Below, piece by piece: positions 1 to 8,913 of a stretch of 38,779 nucleotides of DNA (its first letter is position 1; each line of letters starts with the position of its first letter). Source of the stretch: Spirochaetota bacterium (GTDB taxonomy: Bacteria > Spirochaetota > Spirochaetia > Treponematales > UBA12059); the NCBI GenBank assembly GCA_029548805.1, contig JAKPMS010000119.1:1-38779 (forward strand), in the 5' to 3' direction. The notes under the pieces are model-generated. The model had not been told where the DNA came from and searched no databases. It was given only the letters and a program-made list of their open reading frames with translations. Made by a program: the position numbers and the translations under genes.

Positions 1-1663
1 CAATAGCAGGCATGGAATAAGTAATTAAATAAGCCTTTGAATCAAAAATATAGTTGACAGCAAAAAAGTAAACTACACACAAAACAAGGCTTATAAAAAA
101 ACCAAAAATGGCGGGCAAACGGGAACTGACAAGCACTACCAGCAATATAATGGCAAGCAACAACAATAAATCCAGCCATTCCGGAACCTGATGGATAAAA
201 TTGTCCATTAAAATGGTATTAAGAGCATTGGCATGAATTTCTATGCCATACATAATGCCAAGTGGTGTCGGTTTCTCGTCCTCTGCAACACCTGAGGCAA
301 ATGCTCCAACCATTAGTATCTTGTTTTGTACTGCAAGGCTTGGCCGCCACTTATCCGTATCGGTACCGGGGTCCCGGTTGGCATAGGCAGAAAAGGAACG
401 CACCGGAAAAGTCTGGATGCCTTCTGCAGTGGGGCTTGACCGGTAACCCATAAAGTTTACAAGCATTTGGCCATTCTCGTTTATGGGTATTCTTATTTCC
501 GGCAAGCTGCGATATTTGCCTTCTTTTACAAGATTGCCGTCCTTATCATATTCCGGAGGAACTGTTTCAATGCTGTATGGCAGTAATTCCCCCGTTTCTG
601 TATCCAGCACTTTTGGAGAAGGAATCAAAATATGGGAGCCAACAAGCACTTCTATGTCATCCAAAGTTTTATGAAAATAGTTCAAAGCAAGGGACAGTGT
701 AATGGACGGAACAAAACTGTCAATGTAACGTCTTACAATATGATAACCTGGTTCTGGTATGCCATCTCCATCCAGGTCTTCCACTTTGAGAGGAGCTTCG
801 GAATTCATTTTGTTGGTAAGCTTCTCAATCGAGGCTTCGCTCAAAGGAACTTCAATGTCATGGAAGTCGCCCTTGTCATCCTGCCAAGCCAACCTCTCAA
901 AGTTCAGTTCATCCACGGTATAGCCTGGATAAAGCTCATCCAGTCTTATTGTATCAAGCAGCACGCTTGAGCGCAGAACCAGTGGTTGTCGTCTGTATAC
1001 CATGTCCGCATCAGAAAGAAAATTGGCATGGCCATAACCTTTTACAGTTTTGCCCAAATTCTCTAGAGGGGGTTCGAATCCGTAAAAAGCCGGAATTTTT
1101 TTATAATTCCCTTTTACATTTTTTAGCTTGCCCCACCCTTCATAAAGGATGTCCTGTCTTTTGCTTAAAGGGTCTTCTGTATCAGCTGAGCCATAGGGGC
1201 TTAATACGGTTTCTAGAAATACCCGGCCAGAGTCAGCTACAGACTGAAAAAGGGCTTCATCGTTTTCATGTACAGAATCATCTTCTACAAAAAATATATC
1301 CATAAACAGGGAATTTTCCCTGTTGTCCTGATTTTTGATTCTTGAAAAAGCGTTTATTAGCTGAGCATGCCTTAACCTGGAAAAGGGCCAACGACCGTAC
1401 TCGGCCAGGGTTTTCTGGTCTATGCCGATAATTAAAATATCGTTGGAAATTTTGGAATCACGCTGGGTTAAAACAGCGCCTTCCTGAATGGCTTTATACT
1501 CTTTGCCGGTTTTAAGCCTGAAATGCAGGTCAAGCACCGAACCTTCTATATTTTGAACAATATTTGTAAAAAGATACAATGATGCAAAAATGGCAATTAC
1601 AGCCAGTCCTATAAAAAATGAAAAATTTCTGGTTTCAAACAAGGCCCTTCTTTTTTTTGGCAT
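1..1663 (-). CDS. CHASE2-domain membrane protein, probable class III cyclase N-terminal part (partial)
   Basis: The reading frame is open to the left edge, so the ORF track misses it. It starts at ATG 1663 with GGAGG six bases upstream, and I read about 554 codons without a stop. The protein opens with a basic stretch (MPKKRR) and a membrane helix at about residues 14-34. A long extracytoplasmic domain follows, with the CHASE2 hallmark GHANFLSDADMVYRR near 211-225. Hydrophobic helices begin near residue 490 and the window ends inside them. CHASE2 domains are extracellular sensors, usually followed by two or three helices and a class III adenylate/guanylate cyclase, or a kinase; the output domain lies outside the window, so cyclase is inferred. 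An acidic DLDGDGIPE loop near residue 296 resembles a calcium-binding loop. It follows the TPR gene after 68 nt. Confidence 0.8.
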   Translation of the reverse strand, partial: MPKKRRALFETRNFSFFIGLAVIAIFASLYLFTNIVQNIEGSVLDLHFRLKTGKEYKAIQEGAVLTQRDSKISNDILIIGIDQKTLAEYGRWPFSRLRHAQLINAFSRIKNQDNRENSLFMDIFFVEDDSVHENDEALFQSVADSGRVFLETVLSPYGSADTEDPLSKRQDILYEGWGKLKNVKGNYKKIPAFYGFEPPLENLGKTVKGYGHANFLSDADMVYRRQPLVLRSSVLLDTIRLDELYPGYTVDELNFERLAWQDDKGDFHDIEVPLSEASIEKLTNKMNSEAPLKVEDLDGDGIPEPGYHIVRRYIDSFVPSITLSLALNYFHKTLDDIEVLVGSHILIPSPKVLDTETGELLPYSIETVPPEYDKDGNLVKEGKYRSLPEIRIPINENGQMLVNFMGYRSSPTAEGIQTFPVRSFSAYANRDPGTDTDKWRPSLAVQNKILMVGAFASGVAEDEKPTPLGIMYGIEIHANALNTILMDNFIHQVPEWLDLLLLLAIILLVVLVSSRLPAIFGFFISLVLCVVYFFAVNYIFDSKAYLITYSMPAI

Positions 1664-1731
1664 ATGGAGCCTCCAGCTTTAATAACAGGTTTGCAGGGCT
1701 GACTGATTATATCAAAAAGTCAATCATACTT

Positions 1732-2454
1732 TTATTTATTTAAAAAGCCCTGGGTTTTGATAAAAATTATACGGTCTCTGGCAATTTTTGTCCAATCGCT
1801 TTCTGTTCCGGTAGCAGTCAATCTCAGGTATACTTCCATGGCTTTTTCATAGCTTTTCTGCTTTTCATATATTCTGCCCGTGGCCAGCCTTATTCTGTCA
1901 ATGGCAGCAGAATCAAAATATTTGTTTTCTGCCTTTAACAAATAAGACAGCGCATTTTCCAGCTCGTTTCTTTCTTCTGCCGCAACAGCCGCGTTGAACA
2001 GGGCCACAACTGCCAGATGGGAACGCGGGTAGCTTTCCGCAAGATCAGCAAAGGCTTTTTCTGAACCTTCAATGTCTCCCAAAGCATAAAGTGCTTCTGC
2101 CTTTATAACAATGGCCCTGATAGCCGGATAACGGCCCTTTTGTGCTTTAATCAGCTTGTCGGCTTCTACAATAACCGAAGCCAGCATGGTTTTATTTTCA
2201 AGCTCGCTGTTGTTCTCTATTGCTAAATAGGATGCCTCAAGCTTTTCTAACTGTTCTGCTGCATTGTTTTTGGCTTTATTTTCAAAAACCATGTAGATTC
2301 CCAGGCCAAATATTACAACAAGTATAATTATGGCAAATACCAGAATGGACTTGCGGCGTTTTAGTATCAAAAAACCCAGTTTTTCATTAAACTTTGCCGG
2401 CTTGCTGGCCGGTTCAGCTGTTCCTTTAGCTTGTTTTTTTTCAGTTTTAGCCAT
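1732..2454 (-). CDS. TPR-type membrane-anchored protein (YfgM-like architecture)
   Basis: This 240-aa protein has a Lys/Ala-rich cytoplasmic tail, one membrane helix at about residues 37-57 and a mostly helical C-terminal part. That part has TPR-like periodicity (for example AEALYALGDIEGSEKAFADL and ALSYLLKAENKYF). This layout, an N-in single-span protein with periplasmic TPRs, matches the YfgM/tetratricopeptide family that assists envelope protein assembly, but I cannot assign a partner. It starts at ATG 2454 with GGAG eight bases upstream and overlaps the end of the upstream sigma-54 regulator gene by 8 nt, so the two are probably co-translated. The protein is about the usual length for the family. 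Function beyond an envelope TPR scaffold is not established. Confidence 0.75.
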   Translation of the reverse strand: MAKTEKKQAKGTAEPASKPAKFNEKLGFLILKRRKSILVFAIIILVVIFGLGIYMVFENKAKNNAAEQLEKLEASYLAIENNSELENKTMLASVIVEADKLIKAQKGRYPAIRAIVIKAEALYALGDIEGSEKAFADLAESYPRSHLAVVALFNAAVAAEERNELENALSYLLKAENKYFDSAAIDRIRLATGRIYEKQKSYEKAMEVYLRLTATGTESDWTKIARDRIIFIKTQGFLNK

Positions 2455-3970
2455 TGTTGCTACTCCTTGGTGTTACTATGCCTAATTCTCTTATCAATCT
2501 TGAAAGATATGTGCGTTGTATATCGAGAGTACGAGAAGTCTCTGTCTGGTTCCATTCATGCTCATCCAAAGCATTATAAATAAAGTGTTTCTTGAAAATC
2601 TGCAAAGCATCCTTAAGGCTTTTGCCTTTATAGTTGTCTTTTTCGCTAGGGGTGTTTCCAATAAGAAGGTCTTTTGCGCCTATATATTTGTCCCTGGCAA
2701 TAACAACTGCCCGTTCCACGGCATTTTCCAACTCCCTTATATTGCCCGGCCATGAATATGAAAGCATATGTTCCATAGCCTGATCGGTAAATCCGCTAAA
2801 CTGCTTTTTAGTTTCCCTGGAAAACTTTTTAAGAAAAAAATCGGCAAGCACCGGTATATCTTCTTTTCGTTGTCTCAATGGGGGTACATAAATGGGCAGC
2901 ACATTCAGCCTGTAATACAAGTCGCTCCGGAATTCCCCGTTTTTAATTTGGGCTTCTATATCCCTGTTTGTAGCTGCAACAATTCTTACGTCTACAGTAA
3001 TGGTATCGCTGGAGCCAAGCCGTTCAAAAGTTCGTTGTTGCAGAACCCGTAACAGCTTGGATTGCAACTTTAAAGGCAAATCGCCAATTTCGTCCAAAAA
3101 AATTGTTCCGCCATTTGCTAGTTCAAAGCGCCCGCGCCTGTTTTGCACAGCATCTGTAAAAGCTCCTTTTACATGGCCAAAAAGTTCGCTTTCCAGGAGG
3201 CCTTCAGGCAAGGCAGCGCAATTTACCCTTATGAAAGGGCCATTTTTTCTGTTGGACCGCAGGTGAACCTGCTCGGCAAAAAGTTCCTTTCCCACTCCGC
3301 TTTCGCCCAGTATCAGAACTGATGAATCAGTTTTTGCAACCTTGTCAATAAGTTCAAGTTTTTCAGTTATTTCTGGACTGTTGGCTATTAAAACATGGTA
3401 ACCCTTGTCAAGCGATATCTGGTCTCGAAGATAACCTATTTCTTCTTTGGCCCTTTCCAGGTATTTTGCGTTTTCAATGGCTATGGCCGCCTGTACAGCA
3501 AATATCTCAAGCCATTGCAAATCGTCCTGGGTAAAATATTTTTTACCTTTTTTGTTTATTATTTCAAACAAGCCTACACAGCGCTCCCTGACTATCATTG
3601 GTACGGCCAGTATGCTGTAGGTGGGAAAGTCGATGGATTTTGAAATATCTTTGTAAAAACGCGAATCCGTTTCCACATCATTTACAATAAGCGACTGGCC
3701 ATGTTCGGCTACCCAGCCGGCAATGCCTTCTCCGGGATTCAGGCTGAACTTCTGCATTTCCCTGCCCTTTGGGCCAAGGGCTATTTCAAAATACAGTTTT
3801 CCGTCATCTTCATTTTTAAGGATAAGCGAAGCAGCTTCTCCTGCAGTGAGCCGCATCGCTGACTCAAGAATCTGGGTTAACAGGGACGTAGCATCATAGT
3901 AGTTGGAGTTTATCAGCGTATTGATCTCGATGAGTGTTGCAAACTTATCGGGATCTATACGGTCAAACAT
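2447..3970 (-). CDS. GAF-domain sigma-54-dependent transcriptional activator (NifA-like)
   Basis: The 507-aa product has an N-terminal GAF domain (about 13-170), an AAA+ sigma-54 activation domain and a C-terminal Fis-type helix-turn-helix (about 460-500). Walker A is GESGVGKE (222-229), Walker B is in FLDEIGDLP, and the arginine-finger region has FRSDLYYRLNVLP. The sigma-54 contact loop reads GAFTDA (269-274) rather than GAFTGA. There is no receiver domain, so control is probably by a ligand bound to the GAF domain. The protein should open sigma-54 promoters elsewhere, since I see no sigma-54 site next to it. The gene follows cmk/rpsA by 2 nt and overlaps the TPR gene by 8 nt, an odd place inside a housekeeping operon. 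No strong Shine-Dalgarno precedes it, suggesting translational coupling. Confidence 0.9.
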   Translation of the reverse strand: MFDRIDPDKFATLIEINTLINSNYYDATSLLTQILESAMRLTAGEAASLILKNEDDGKLYFEIALGPKGREMQKFSLNPGEGIAGWVAEHGQSLIVNDVETDSRFYKDISKSIDFPTYSILAVPMIVRERCVGLFEIINKKGKKYFTQDDLQWLEIFAVQAAIAIENAKYLERAKEEIGYLRDQISLDKGYHVLIANSPEITEKLELIDKVAKTDSSVLILGESGVGKELFAEQVHLRSNRKNGPFIRVNCAALPEGLLESELFGHVKGAFTDAVQNRRGRFELANGGTIFLDEIGDLPLKLQSKLLRVLQQRTFERLGSSDTITVDVRIVAATNRDIEAQIKNGEFRSDLYYRLNVLPIYVPPLRQRKEDIPVLADFFLKKFSRETKKQFSGFTDQAMEHMLSYSWPGNIRELENAVERAVVIARDKYIGAKDLLIGNTPSEKDNYKGKSLKDALQIFKKHFIYNALDEHEWNQTETSRTLDIQRTYLSRLIRELGIVTPRSSNNG

Positions 3971-3972
3971 GA

Positions 3973-6339
3973 TTAATTGCTTTTTCTCGAGCTGTCCTTC
4001 TCTTTTATGAGATCGCCGAGGGTGAAGCCTTCTTCTGAGGAGCCTTCATCCATAAAGCGGGACATCTCGGCCTGAAGCTGTTTTCGCTCAAGATCCTTGA
4101 CAGATAAAGACAACTTTTGTTTGCCGGGATTGAGCTCTGTAATTACAACCCTGATTTTGGATCCTGGCTCGTATTTTTTAACAGCGCTTTCGAAATCCTC
4201 GTCTTCATTGGAGCTCAAATTTGCTTTGTTTACCAGCCCTTCAATATTTCCCGGTACTTTTACAAATACTCCAAAATCTGTAATGGAACTGACTGTGCCT
4301 TCCAACACGGAACCGATCTTGTAGTTGGCAGAAAAGGCTTTCCACGGATCTTCCGACAACCTTTTTACAGAAAGCCTGATACTTCTGTCATTGGGTTGAT
4401 TCTCTATAACCATTACTTCCACTTCGGATCCAAGCTGCAGCTCCGATCCCGCATTTCTGACCTTTTTGGTCCAGGAAAGTTCGTCTGCTGGCAAAAAACC
4501 GTCTATACCTTCTTCCAGTTCTAAAAATGCACCGGAGCCGGTAATCTTTACTACCTTTTTGTTAAGCTTCATACCCACAGGGTATCTGGCATCTATGGTG
4601 GTCCAAGGGTTTTCATGTACCTGTCTTAGCCCCAAAGATACTTTTTGCTGATCCAGGTCATAGCCTAGGATCATGCATTCTACAGTGTCTCCAATTTTAA
4701 GCATTTCTTCCGGTTTTTTAACACGTTTTACCCAGGAAAACTCGGAAATATGCGCCAAACCTTCTATGCCAGGCTCCAGTTCTATAAAAGCGCCGTATTC
4801 TGTCAATTTGGTCACAGTGCCATTTACCGAGGCTTCAAGGTGATAGCGCTCCTCAAAAGTTTCCCATGGATCCCTGGTAAAATGTTTTAAAGACAAATTG
4901 ATTCTGCCTTCTTCCGCATCTACCTTGATTACCTTGAGTTCTATTTCCTGGCCTTTTTTAACAAAATCTTTGGGTTTGGCAACATGGCCCCAACTCATGT
5001 CGTTTATATGAAGCAGTCCGTCAAAACCGCCCAGGTCAATAAAGGCTCCAAAGCTTGTAAAGCTTTTTACAACGCCCTTGACTACATCGCCAATCTGAGC
5101 TTCTTTGAAAAAATTTTCCCTTTTGGATTTCATCTCTTCTTCAAGAAAATCCCGCCTGTTGACAACTATATTTACACGTTTATCCGAATATAATCTTTCT
5201 ATATAAAATTTTGCTTTTTGCTTTAAGAGATAATCGCCCTTCTCTACACGTTGAAGGTCAGCTTTGGATATGGGCAAAAAAGCCCTAATGCCATAACCCA
5301 GGTCAACATCAAAACCGCCTTTTATTTCTCTTTCTATAAGGCCTTCTACCGGAGTATGGTTTTTGTGCGCGCTTTGAATATTTCTCCAGTGAACCCTTTC
5401 GTCTGCCTTGCTTTTGGAAACATGGGTTTCCCCGGAACGGGTTTCCTTGCGCAACAATACAACAGTAACTGTATCGCCAATTGCTGGCAGTTCTGCAAAT
5501 TCCGAACATGGTATTTTGCCTTCGCTTTTGGCTCCCACATCTACAAATACGCAATCACTGGATATCTGTACCACCTGACCCTCTACGAGGTCACCCTCTT
5601 CAAGATGGCTTATTGTTTTTAAATATTGCTCCTGTAACTGTGTCTGGATGTTGTCGTCGGAGGGAACAACAGCTTCCATTTCCACTTCCTTGCCCATACG
5701 GCTCCCTTGTTGATGAATTTTCTCAAACACAATGTCATAAACTTGGGCTATGGTCAAGTCCGAACTGTCTATATAGAAGGCTTTGTCAGAAATTTTAAGA
5801 CTTCCTTCTTCCTTATTACTGTCAATTTCGTCACGCATTTCAATGTTGCGCATTATTTCTTCAAAACTAGATCCGGAAAGCTTCTCGTCAAAGCGCCTTT
5901 TTGCCCTTGCTTCTACACTGGCATCCAAATAAATCTGAAGCTCTGCATCAGGGAAAACCACAGTGCTTATATCACGGCCTTCCACTACCGCATCCATGTT
6001 TGCAGCCAGCTTTCTTATATGATCATTTACAATATGCCTTATGCTAACCAGTGCGGACAGCTGCGCGACATGGGCATCGACGTCAGCTGTTCTAAGTTGG
6101 TCCTCTACGAGAAGCTCGTCAAGCATCAGTCTGCCATCCATGTATTTAAGATTGGCTGCTTTTGCATAGCTAATTACAGCGTCTGTATTGTCCGTGTTTA
6201 TTTTGTTTTTAAGTGCTCCAAAAGTTATGGCCCTGTACAGATTGCCGGAATTTATATAAGTAAAGCCCAGTTTTTCGGCAAGCATGCGTGCAATTGTGCT
6301 TTTTCCGGATCCTGCGGGGCCGTCAATGGCAATTATCAT
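3973..6339 (-). CDS. cmk/rpsA: Bifunctional cytidylate kinase / 30S ribosomal protein S1
   Basis: This is a single 788-aa frame. Residues 1-210 are cytidylate kinase, with P-loop GPAGSGKST, the NMP-site segment YINSGNLYRA and VEGRDISTVVFPDA. A short acidic linker (211-245) leads into six S1 RNA-binding repeats at about 248-312, 328-395, 416-486, 501-572, 590-658 and 675-748. Repeats 3, 4 and 6 carry the clearest G-AFI/VFV core. Cmk phosphorylates CMP and dCMP; S1 helps mRNA bind the 30S subunit. As I recall, fusion of the two occurs in treponemes. ATG 6339 overlaps the end of rluB by 4 nt (ATGA) and has GGAGAA upstream. An internal Met215 (position 5697) has its own Shine-Dalgarno and could yield a free 574-aa S1, close to the size of stand-alone S1 proteins. 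Confidence 0.95.
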   Translation of the reverse strand: MIIAIDGPAGSGKSTIARMLAEKLGFTYINSGNLYRAITFGALKNKINTDNTDAVISYAKAANLKYMDGRLMLDELLVEDQLRTADVDAHVAQLSALVSIRHIVNDHIRKLAANMDAVVEGRDISTVVFPDAELQIYLDASVEARAKRRFDEKLSGSSFEEIMRNIEMRDEIDSNKEEGSLKISDKAFYIDSSDLTIAQVYDIVFEKIHQQGSRMGKEVEMEAVVPSDDNIQTQLQEQYLKTISHLEEGDLVEGQVVQISSDCVFVDVGAKSEGKIPCSEFAELPAIGDTVTVVLLRKETRSGETHVSKSKADERVHWRNIQSAHKNHTPVEGLIEREIKGGFDVDLGYGIRAFLPISKADLQRVEKGDYLLKQKAKFYIERLYSDKRVNIVVNRRDFLEEEMKSKRENFFKEAQIGDVVKGVVKSFTSFGAFIDLGGFDGLLHINDMSWGHVAKPKDFVKKGQEIELKVIKVDAEEGRINLSLKHFTRDPWETFEERYHLEASVNGTVTKLTEYGAFIELEPGIEGLAHISEFSWVKRVKKPEEMLKIGDTVECMILGYDLDQQKVSLGLRQVHENPWTTIDARYPVGMKLNKKVVKITGSGAFLELEEGIDGFLPADELSWTKKVRNAGSELQLGSEVEVMVIENQPNDRSIRLSVKRLSEDPWKAFSANYKIGSVLEGTVSSITDFGVFVKVPGNIEGLVNKANLSSNEDEDFESAVKKYEPGSKIRVVITELNPGKQKLSLSVKDLERKQLQAEMSRFMDEGSSEEGFTLGDLIKEKDSSRKSN
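5695..5708 (-). promoter_or_regulatory. Possible internal ribosome binding site and start for free S1
   Basis: Inside cmk/rpsA, AAGGGAG lies four bases before the in-frame ATG at 5697 (Met215), exactly between the kinase domain and the first S1 repeat. This is a stronger Shine-Dalgarno than many true starts in the window. Whether it is used is not shown by sequence alone. Confidence 0.4.
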
Positions 6340-7109
6340 ATTTTTTCTCCCAATATTGCTGATTTTTCAAAAAAGCTAAGATCCCTCCATGAGCCTTCTT
6401 CCAATGAACCCAGCTTTACGGGGCCAATGGCAATGCGCCTGAGCAATATGGCCCTTAAGTTAAAAACCCTTAATGCCCTGCGGATTTCCCTGTTTTTGCC
6501 TTCCGTCAGCTTTATTAAACAGCTTTTGTCTCCTGTAATAAGAACCTGTTCAGCTTTAAGCACTTCTCCCTCATCTTTTATTCCATTTACAAAACTATCG
6601 GCAAAGCTGCGTGGAAAGCTTTGGTCGCTTAACACATAGTACTCTTTAAGAATACCGGACGAAGGATGGCCCAAGCGGGCGGCAAAGGCTCCGTCATTGC
6701 TGAAAAGAAGCAGCCCGCATGAGTCTTTGTCCAAACGCCCTATGTTGTACACTCTTTCGTTAATGCCCGGCTTGAGCAGAGATGCAGCAGTTGGCCGCTG
6801 CCATTCGTCTTTCATGGACGAAATATAGCCTGCCGGTTTGTTTAATGCCAAATATCGGTAATTTTGCTCCAGCTTGAGCAGCCTTCCATCCAGTTCTACA
6901 TTGTCTGTCAGCCTGACCCTGGCTCCCAACTCCGCCAGCACCTTGCCATTTACCTTGACCCTGCCTGCTGTTACAAGTTTTTCTGAGGCCCTTCTGGATG
7001 CCACTCCTGCCCTGGCCAAATAAAGCTGCAGCCTTATTTCTTCAGCCTGCCCAAAAACGGCCTGATCAGAATGTCCGGTATTTTTATGACTGGAGTCCGC
7101 TCTGTCCAA
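6336..7109 (-). CDS. rluB: Pseudouridine synthase, RsuA/RluB family
   Basis: The 257-aa protein begins with an S4 RNA-binding domain (LYLARAGVASRRASEKLV, about 28-75). A pseudouridine synthase domain follows, with catalytic motif GRLDKDSCGLLLFSNDG and the family's later KLTEGKNREIRRAL motif. It should isomerise a uridine in rRNA; RluB (23S) is more likely than RsuA (16S) but the two cannot be separated safely here. The start is a TTG at 7109, two bases after the scpB stop, with GAGGA in the end of scpB as ribosome site. No ATG or GTG lies between it and the S4 domain. The scpA-scpB-rluB order is common in bacteria. It overlaps cmk/rpsA by ATGA. Confidence 0.88.
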   Translation of the reverse strand: MDRADSSHKNTGHSDQAVFGQAEEIRLQLYLARAGVASRRASEKLVTAGRVKVNGKVLAELGARVRLTDNVELDGRLLKLEQNYRYLALNKPAGYISSMKDEWQRPTAASLLKPGINERVYNIGRLDKDSCGLLLFSNDGAFAARLGHPSSGILKEYYVLSDQSFPRSFADSFVNGIKDEGEVLKAEQVLITGDKSCLIKLTEGKNREIRRALRVFNLRAILLRRIAIGPVKLGSLEEGSWRDLSFFEKSAILGEKI

Positions 7110-7111
7110 TA

Positions 7112-7657
7112 TTATTCCTCTAATCCGAAACGTTCTTCGTCCAGTTCATTAAGACGAGGAAGGTCCGCTATGCTGCCAAGCTTGAAATACTTTAGGAATT
7201 CCCTGCTTGTTCCGTACTGGATGGGTTTTCCCGGAGCATCTTTTTTGCCCAGCTCCTTGATAAGCTGTTTTTCAAACAAAAGCCGTATCATGTTGTCTGC
7301 AGACACGCCCCTGATAGCCTCTATTTCTGCGCGGGTAATGGGTTGGGAATATGCAATAATGGACAAGGTTTCCATGGCTGCACGGGACAGCTTTTGATCA
7401 TTTTTTTTGCCGTACTTGTCTTTTAGCAAATCCCAATACTCCTGCTTTGGAACAAGCTGCCATCCGCCGCCAATTTCATTCAGCTCTACACCCCTGTTGC
7501 TTGCCATGTAGTATTCCTTTAGCTGAGCCAGGGCCATTTCCACGACTTCTTTGGACAAGCTGCTTATTTTTGCCAAGTCGGCCACAGTTTGAGCTTCTGC
7601 CTCAAGATAAAAAATAGTCTCAAGCAATGCAGCCTCTTTCTCAAGATTCAATTCCAT
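7112..7657 (-). CDS. scpB: Segregation and condensation protein B
   Basis: ScpB is the winged-helix kleisin partner of the SMC-ScpA complex, which compacts and separates chromosomes. The family's N-terminal pattern is present as LEKEAALLETIFYLEAEAQT, followed by two winged-helix domains with LSRAAMETLSIIAYSQPITR and EIEAIRGVSADNMI. The ORF track starts 29 codons earlier at 7744, but that adds non-family sequence lying over the end of scpA. ATG 7657 has GGAG five bases upstream and matches the usual ScpB start, giving 181 aa and a 17-nt overlap with scpA. Confidence 0.92.
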   Translation of the reverse strand: MELNLEKEAALLETIFYLEAEAQTVADLAKISSLSKEVVEMALAQLKEYYMASNRGVELNEIGGGWQLVPKQEYWDLLKDKYGKKNDQKLSRAAMETLSIIAYSQPITRAEIEAIRGVSADNMIRLLFEKQLIKELGKKDAPGKPIQYGTSREFLKYFKLGSIADLPRLNELDEERFGLEE

Positions 7658-8405
7658 CTTTGCTCCGTGACAAATACCTGCGTATCTGTATGTCTCCAAA
7701 TAATCTGTGTTGATGAATGACAACAAGTCTGAACTTGACTGCATCCAAAACTGCTAGAAAAGCGCAAACTATATCCATGCTGGAACCGGGCCTTGTTATC
7801 AAATCCATGAAGGAAAAACTGGCTTTGTCTTCCAGGTATTCGTGAATCAAGGCTGTCTTCTCGGATATGGATATTTCTTCATACATGTCGATAATATGTT
7901 CGCTGGACATGGATCCAATAAGCCCAGAGAAAGACTTTAAAAGATCCCATACATCAATTTTATCCCATAACTCTTCATCGCTGAACGGCAATGCTCTCTG
8001 CATTTTAATGCGCTCAATTGTCCATTCAGCATCAGCTTCTTTTTTTTCCATTATCTCGGACAAACGTTTGAATTTCTGGTATTCTATCAGCTTGTCCACA
8101 AGGTCTTTTCTGGGGTCTTCAATTTCGTCTGACAAATCCATGTCTACAGGCAGCAGCATTCTGCTTTTTATGTACAAAAGCGTAGCTGCCAGGCTGTAAA
8201 ATTCTGTCATGTCATCCAGGTCTGCCTGTTCGGCTTCATTCAGCCAGTCCAGGAACTGCTCGGTGATGGACGATAGAGGTATGTCATAAATGTTTACTTC
8301 ATTTTTTTTAATAAGAAAAAGCAACAGGTCCAGAGGTCCGTCAAAATCGTTAATTTGAAAATTCCTGCCTGTTTTTTCTGGTTTATAATCGCTTGTTTCT
8401 TCCAT
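7641..8405 (-). CDS. scpA: Segregation and condensation protein A (kleisin)
   Basis: ScpA bridges the SMC heads and binds ScpB. The 254-aa product shows the kleisin N-terminus FDGPLDLLLFLIKKNEVNIYD, then IPLSSITEQFLDWL and YSLAATLLYIKSRMLLP. A variable acidic middle follows, and the C-terminal winged helix (FLAVLDAVKFRLVVIHQ) contacts the SMC head. Length fits the family. The ribosome site before ATG 8405 is weak (AAGAAAT). It lies 13 nt after folK and overlaps scpB by 17 nt, so scpA and scpB are probably made together. Confidence 0.95.
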   Translation of the reverse strand: MEETSDYKPEKTGRNFQINDFDGPLDLLLFLIKKNEVNIYDIPLSSITEQFLDWLNEAEQADLDDMTEFYSLAATLLYIKSRMLLPVDMDLSDEIEDPRKDLVDKLIEYQKFKRLSEIMEKKEADAEWTIERIKMQRALPFSDEELWDKIDVWDLLKSFSGLIGSMSSEHIIDMYEEISISEKTALIHEYLEDKASFSFMDLITRPGSSMDIVCAFLAVLDAVKFRLVVIHQHRLFGDIQIRRYLSRSKDGIES

Positions 8406-8418
8406 AATTTCTTGACCA

Positions 8419-8913
8419 TTATAAATTCGATGAGCTATATAGGTAAATCCCCTGATGGCTTAGCGCTTCTGTAAAATCCGACAGCTTTTTTTGATTGCAC
8501 GGGTGTACCATTTCCGGAGAAATTTCTAGCAGCGGATAAAGTACAAAAGCGCGCTCAAGTATTCCTGGATGGGGAATTTGCAATTCCCTGCTGTTTATCC
8601 GCTCAATGCCATAAAACAAAATATCAATATCAAGGGTTCTTGGGCCTTTGAACACTTCTTTTTTGCGGTTGCGGCCAAAAGCTTTTTCTATGCTCTGGGT
8701 ATAAGCCAGAAGTCCCTGTGGAGAAAGCTCCGTTTCCGCTTTTATTACAAGATTATAGAAATCGGCTTGTTCGGAAAGGTAAAGCGGGCTTGTCTTATAA
8801 ATGGAACTGGCTACAACGGAAGTCAGGGTGGTTTTAATGCTTTTTATGGCATCCCGAAGTATTAACAGGCTGTTGCCGCTGTTGGAGCCCAGTCCCAGAT
8901 ATACAAGGGTCAA
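8419..8913 (-). CDS. folK: 2-amino-4-hydroxy-6-hydroxymethyldihydropteridine pyrophosphokinase
   Basis: FolK (HPPK) transfers pyrophosphate from ATP to hydroxymethyldihydropterin in folate synthesis. The 164-aa protein carries the family's start [11 protein letters not shown], the pterin-site stretch [10 protein letters not shown], the signature [13 protein letters not shown] and the [18 protein letters not shown] motif. The start is a TTG at 8913 that overlaps the recA stop (TTGA); the protein begins exactly where HPPKs normally begin and there is no other in-frame start. Other folate genes are not in the window. Confidence 0.95.
   Translation of the reverse strand: MTLVYLGLGSNSGNSLLILRDAIKSIKTTLTSVVASSIYKTSPLYLSEQADFYNLVIKAETELSPQGLLAYTQSIEKAFGRNRKKEVFKGPRTLDIDILFYGIERINSRELQIPHPGILERAFVLYPLLEISPEMVHPCNQKKLSDFTEALSHQGIYLYSSSNL

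Noticed and set aside
262-1305. Plus-strand ORFs of 63-118 aa at the left edge
   Set aside because: They are opposite the open CHASE2 frame, have no family sequence and no ribosome sites.
5707-6639. 310-aa plus-strand ORF
   Set aside because: It lies antisense to cmk and rluB, both clear genes, and its sequence shows no domain pattern.
7658-7744. Longer scpB start at 7744
   Set aside because: The extra 29 residues are antecedent scpA sequence in another frame; ATG 7657 has a good Shine-Dalgarno and the family start.
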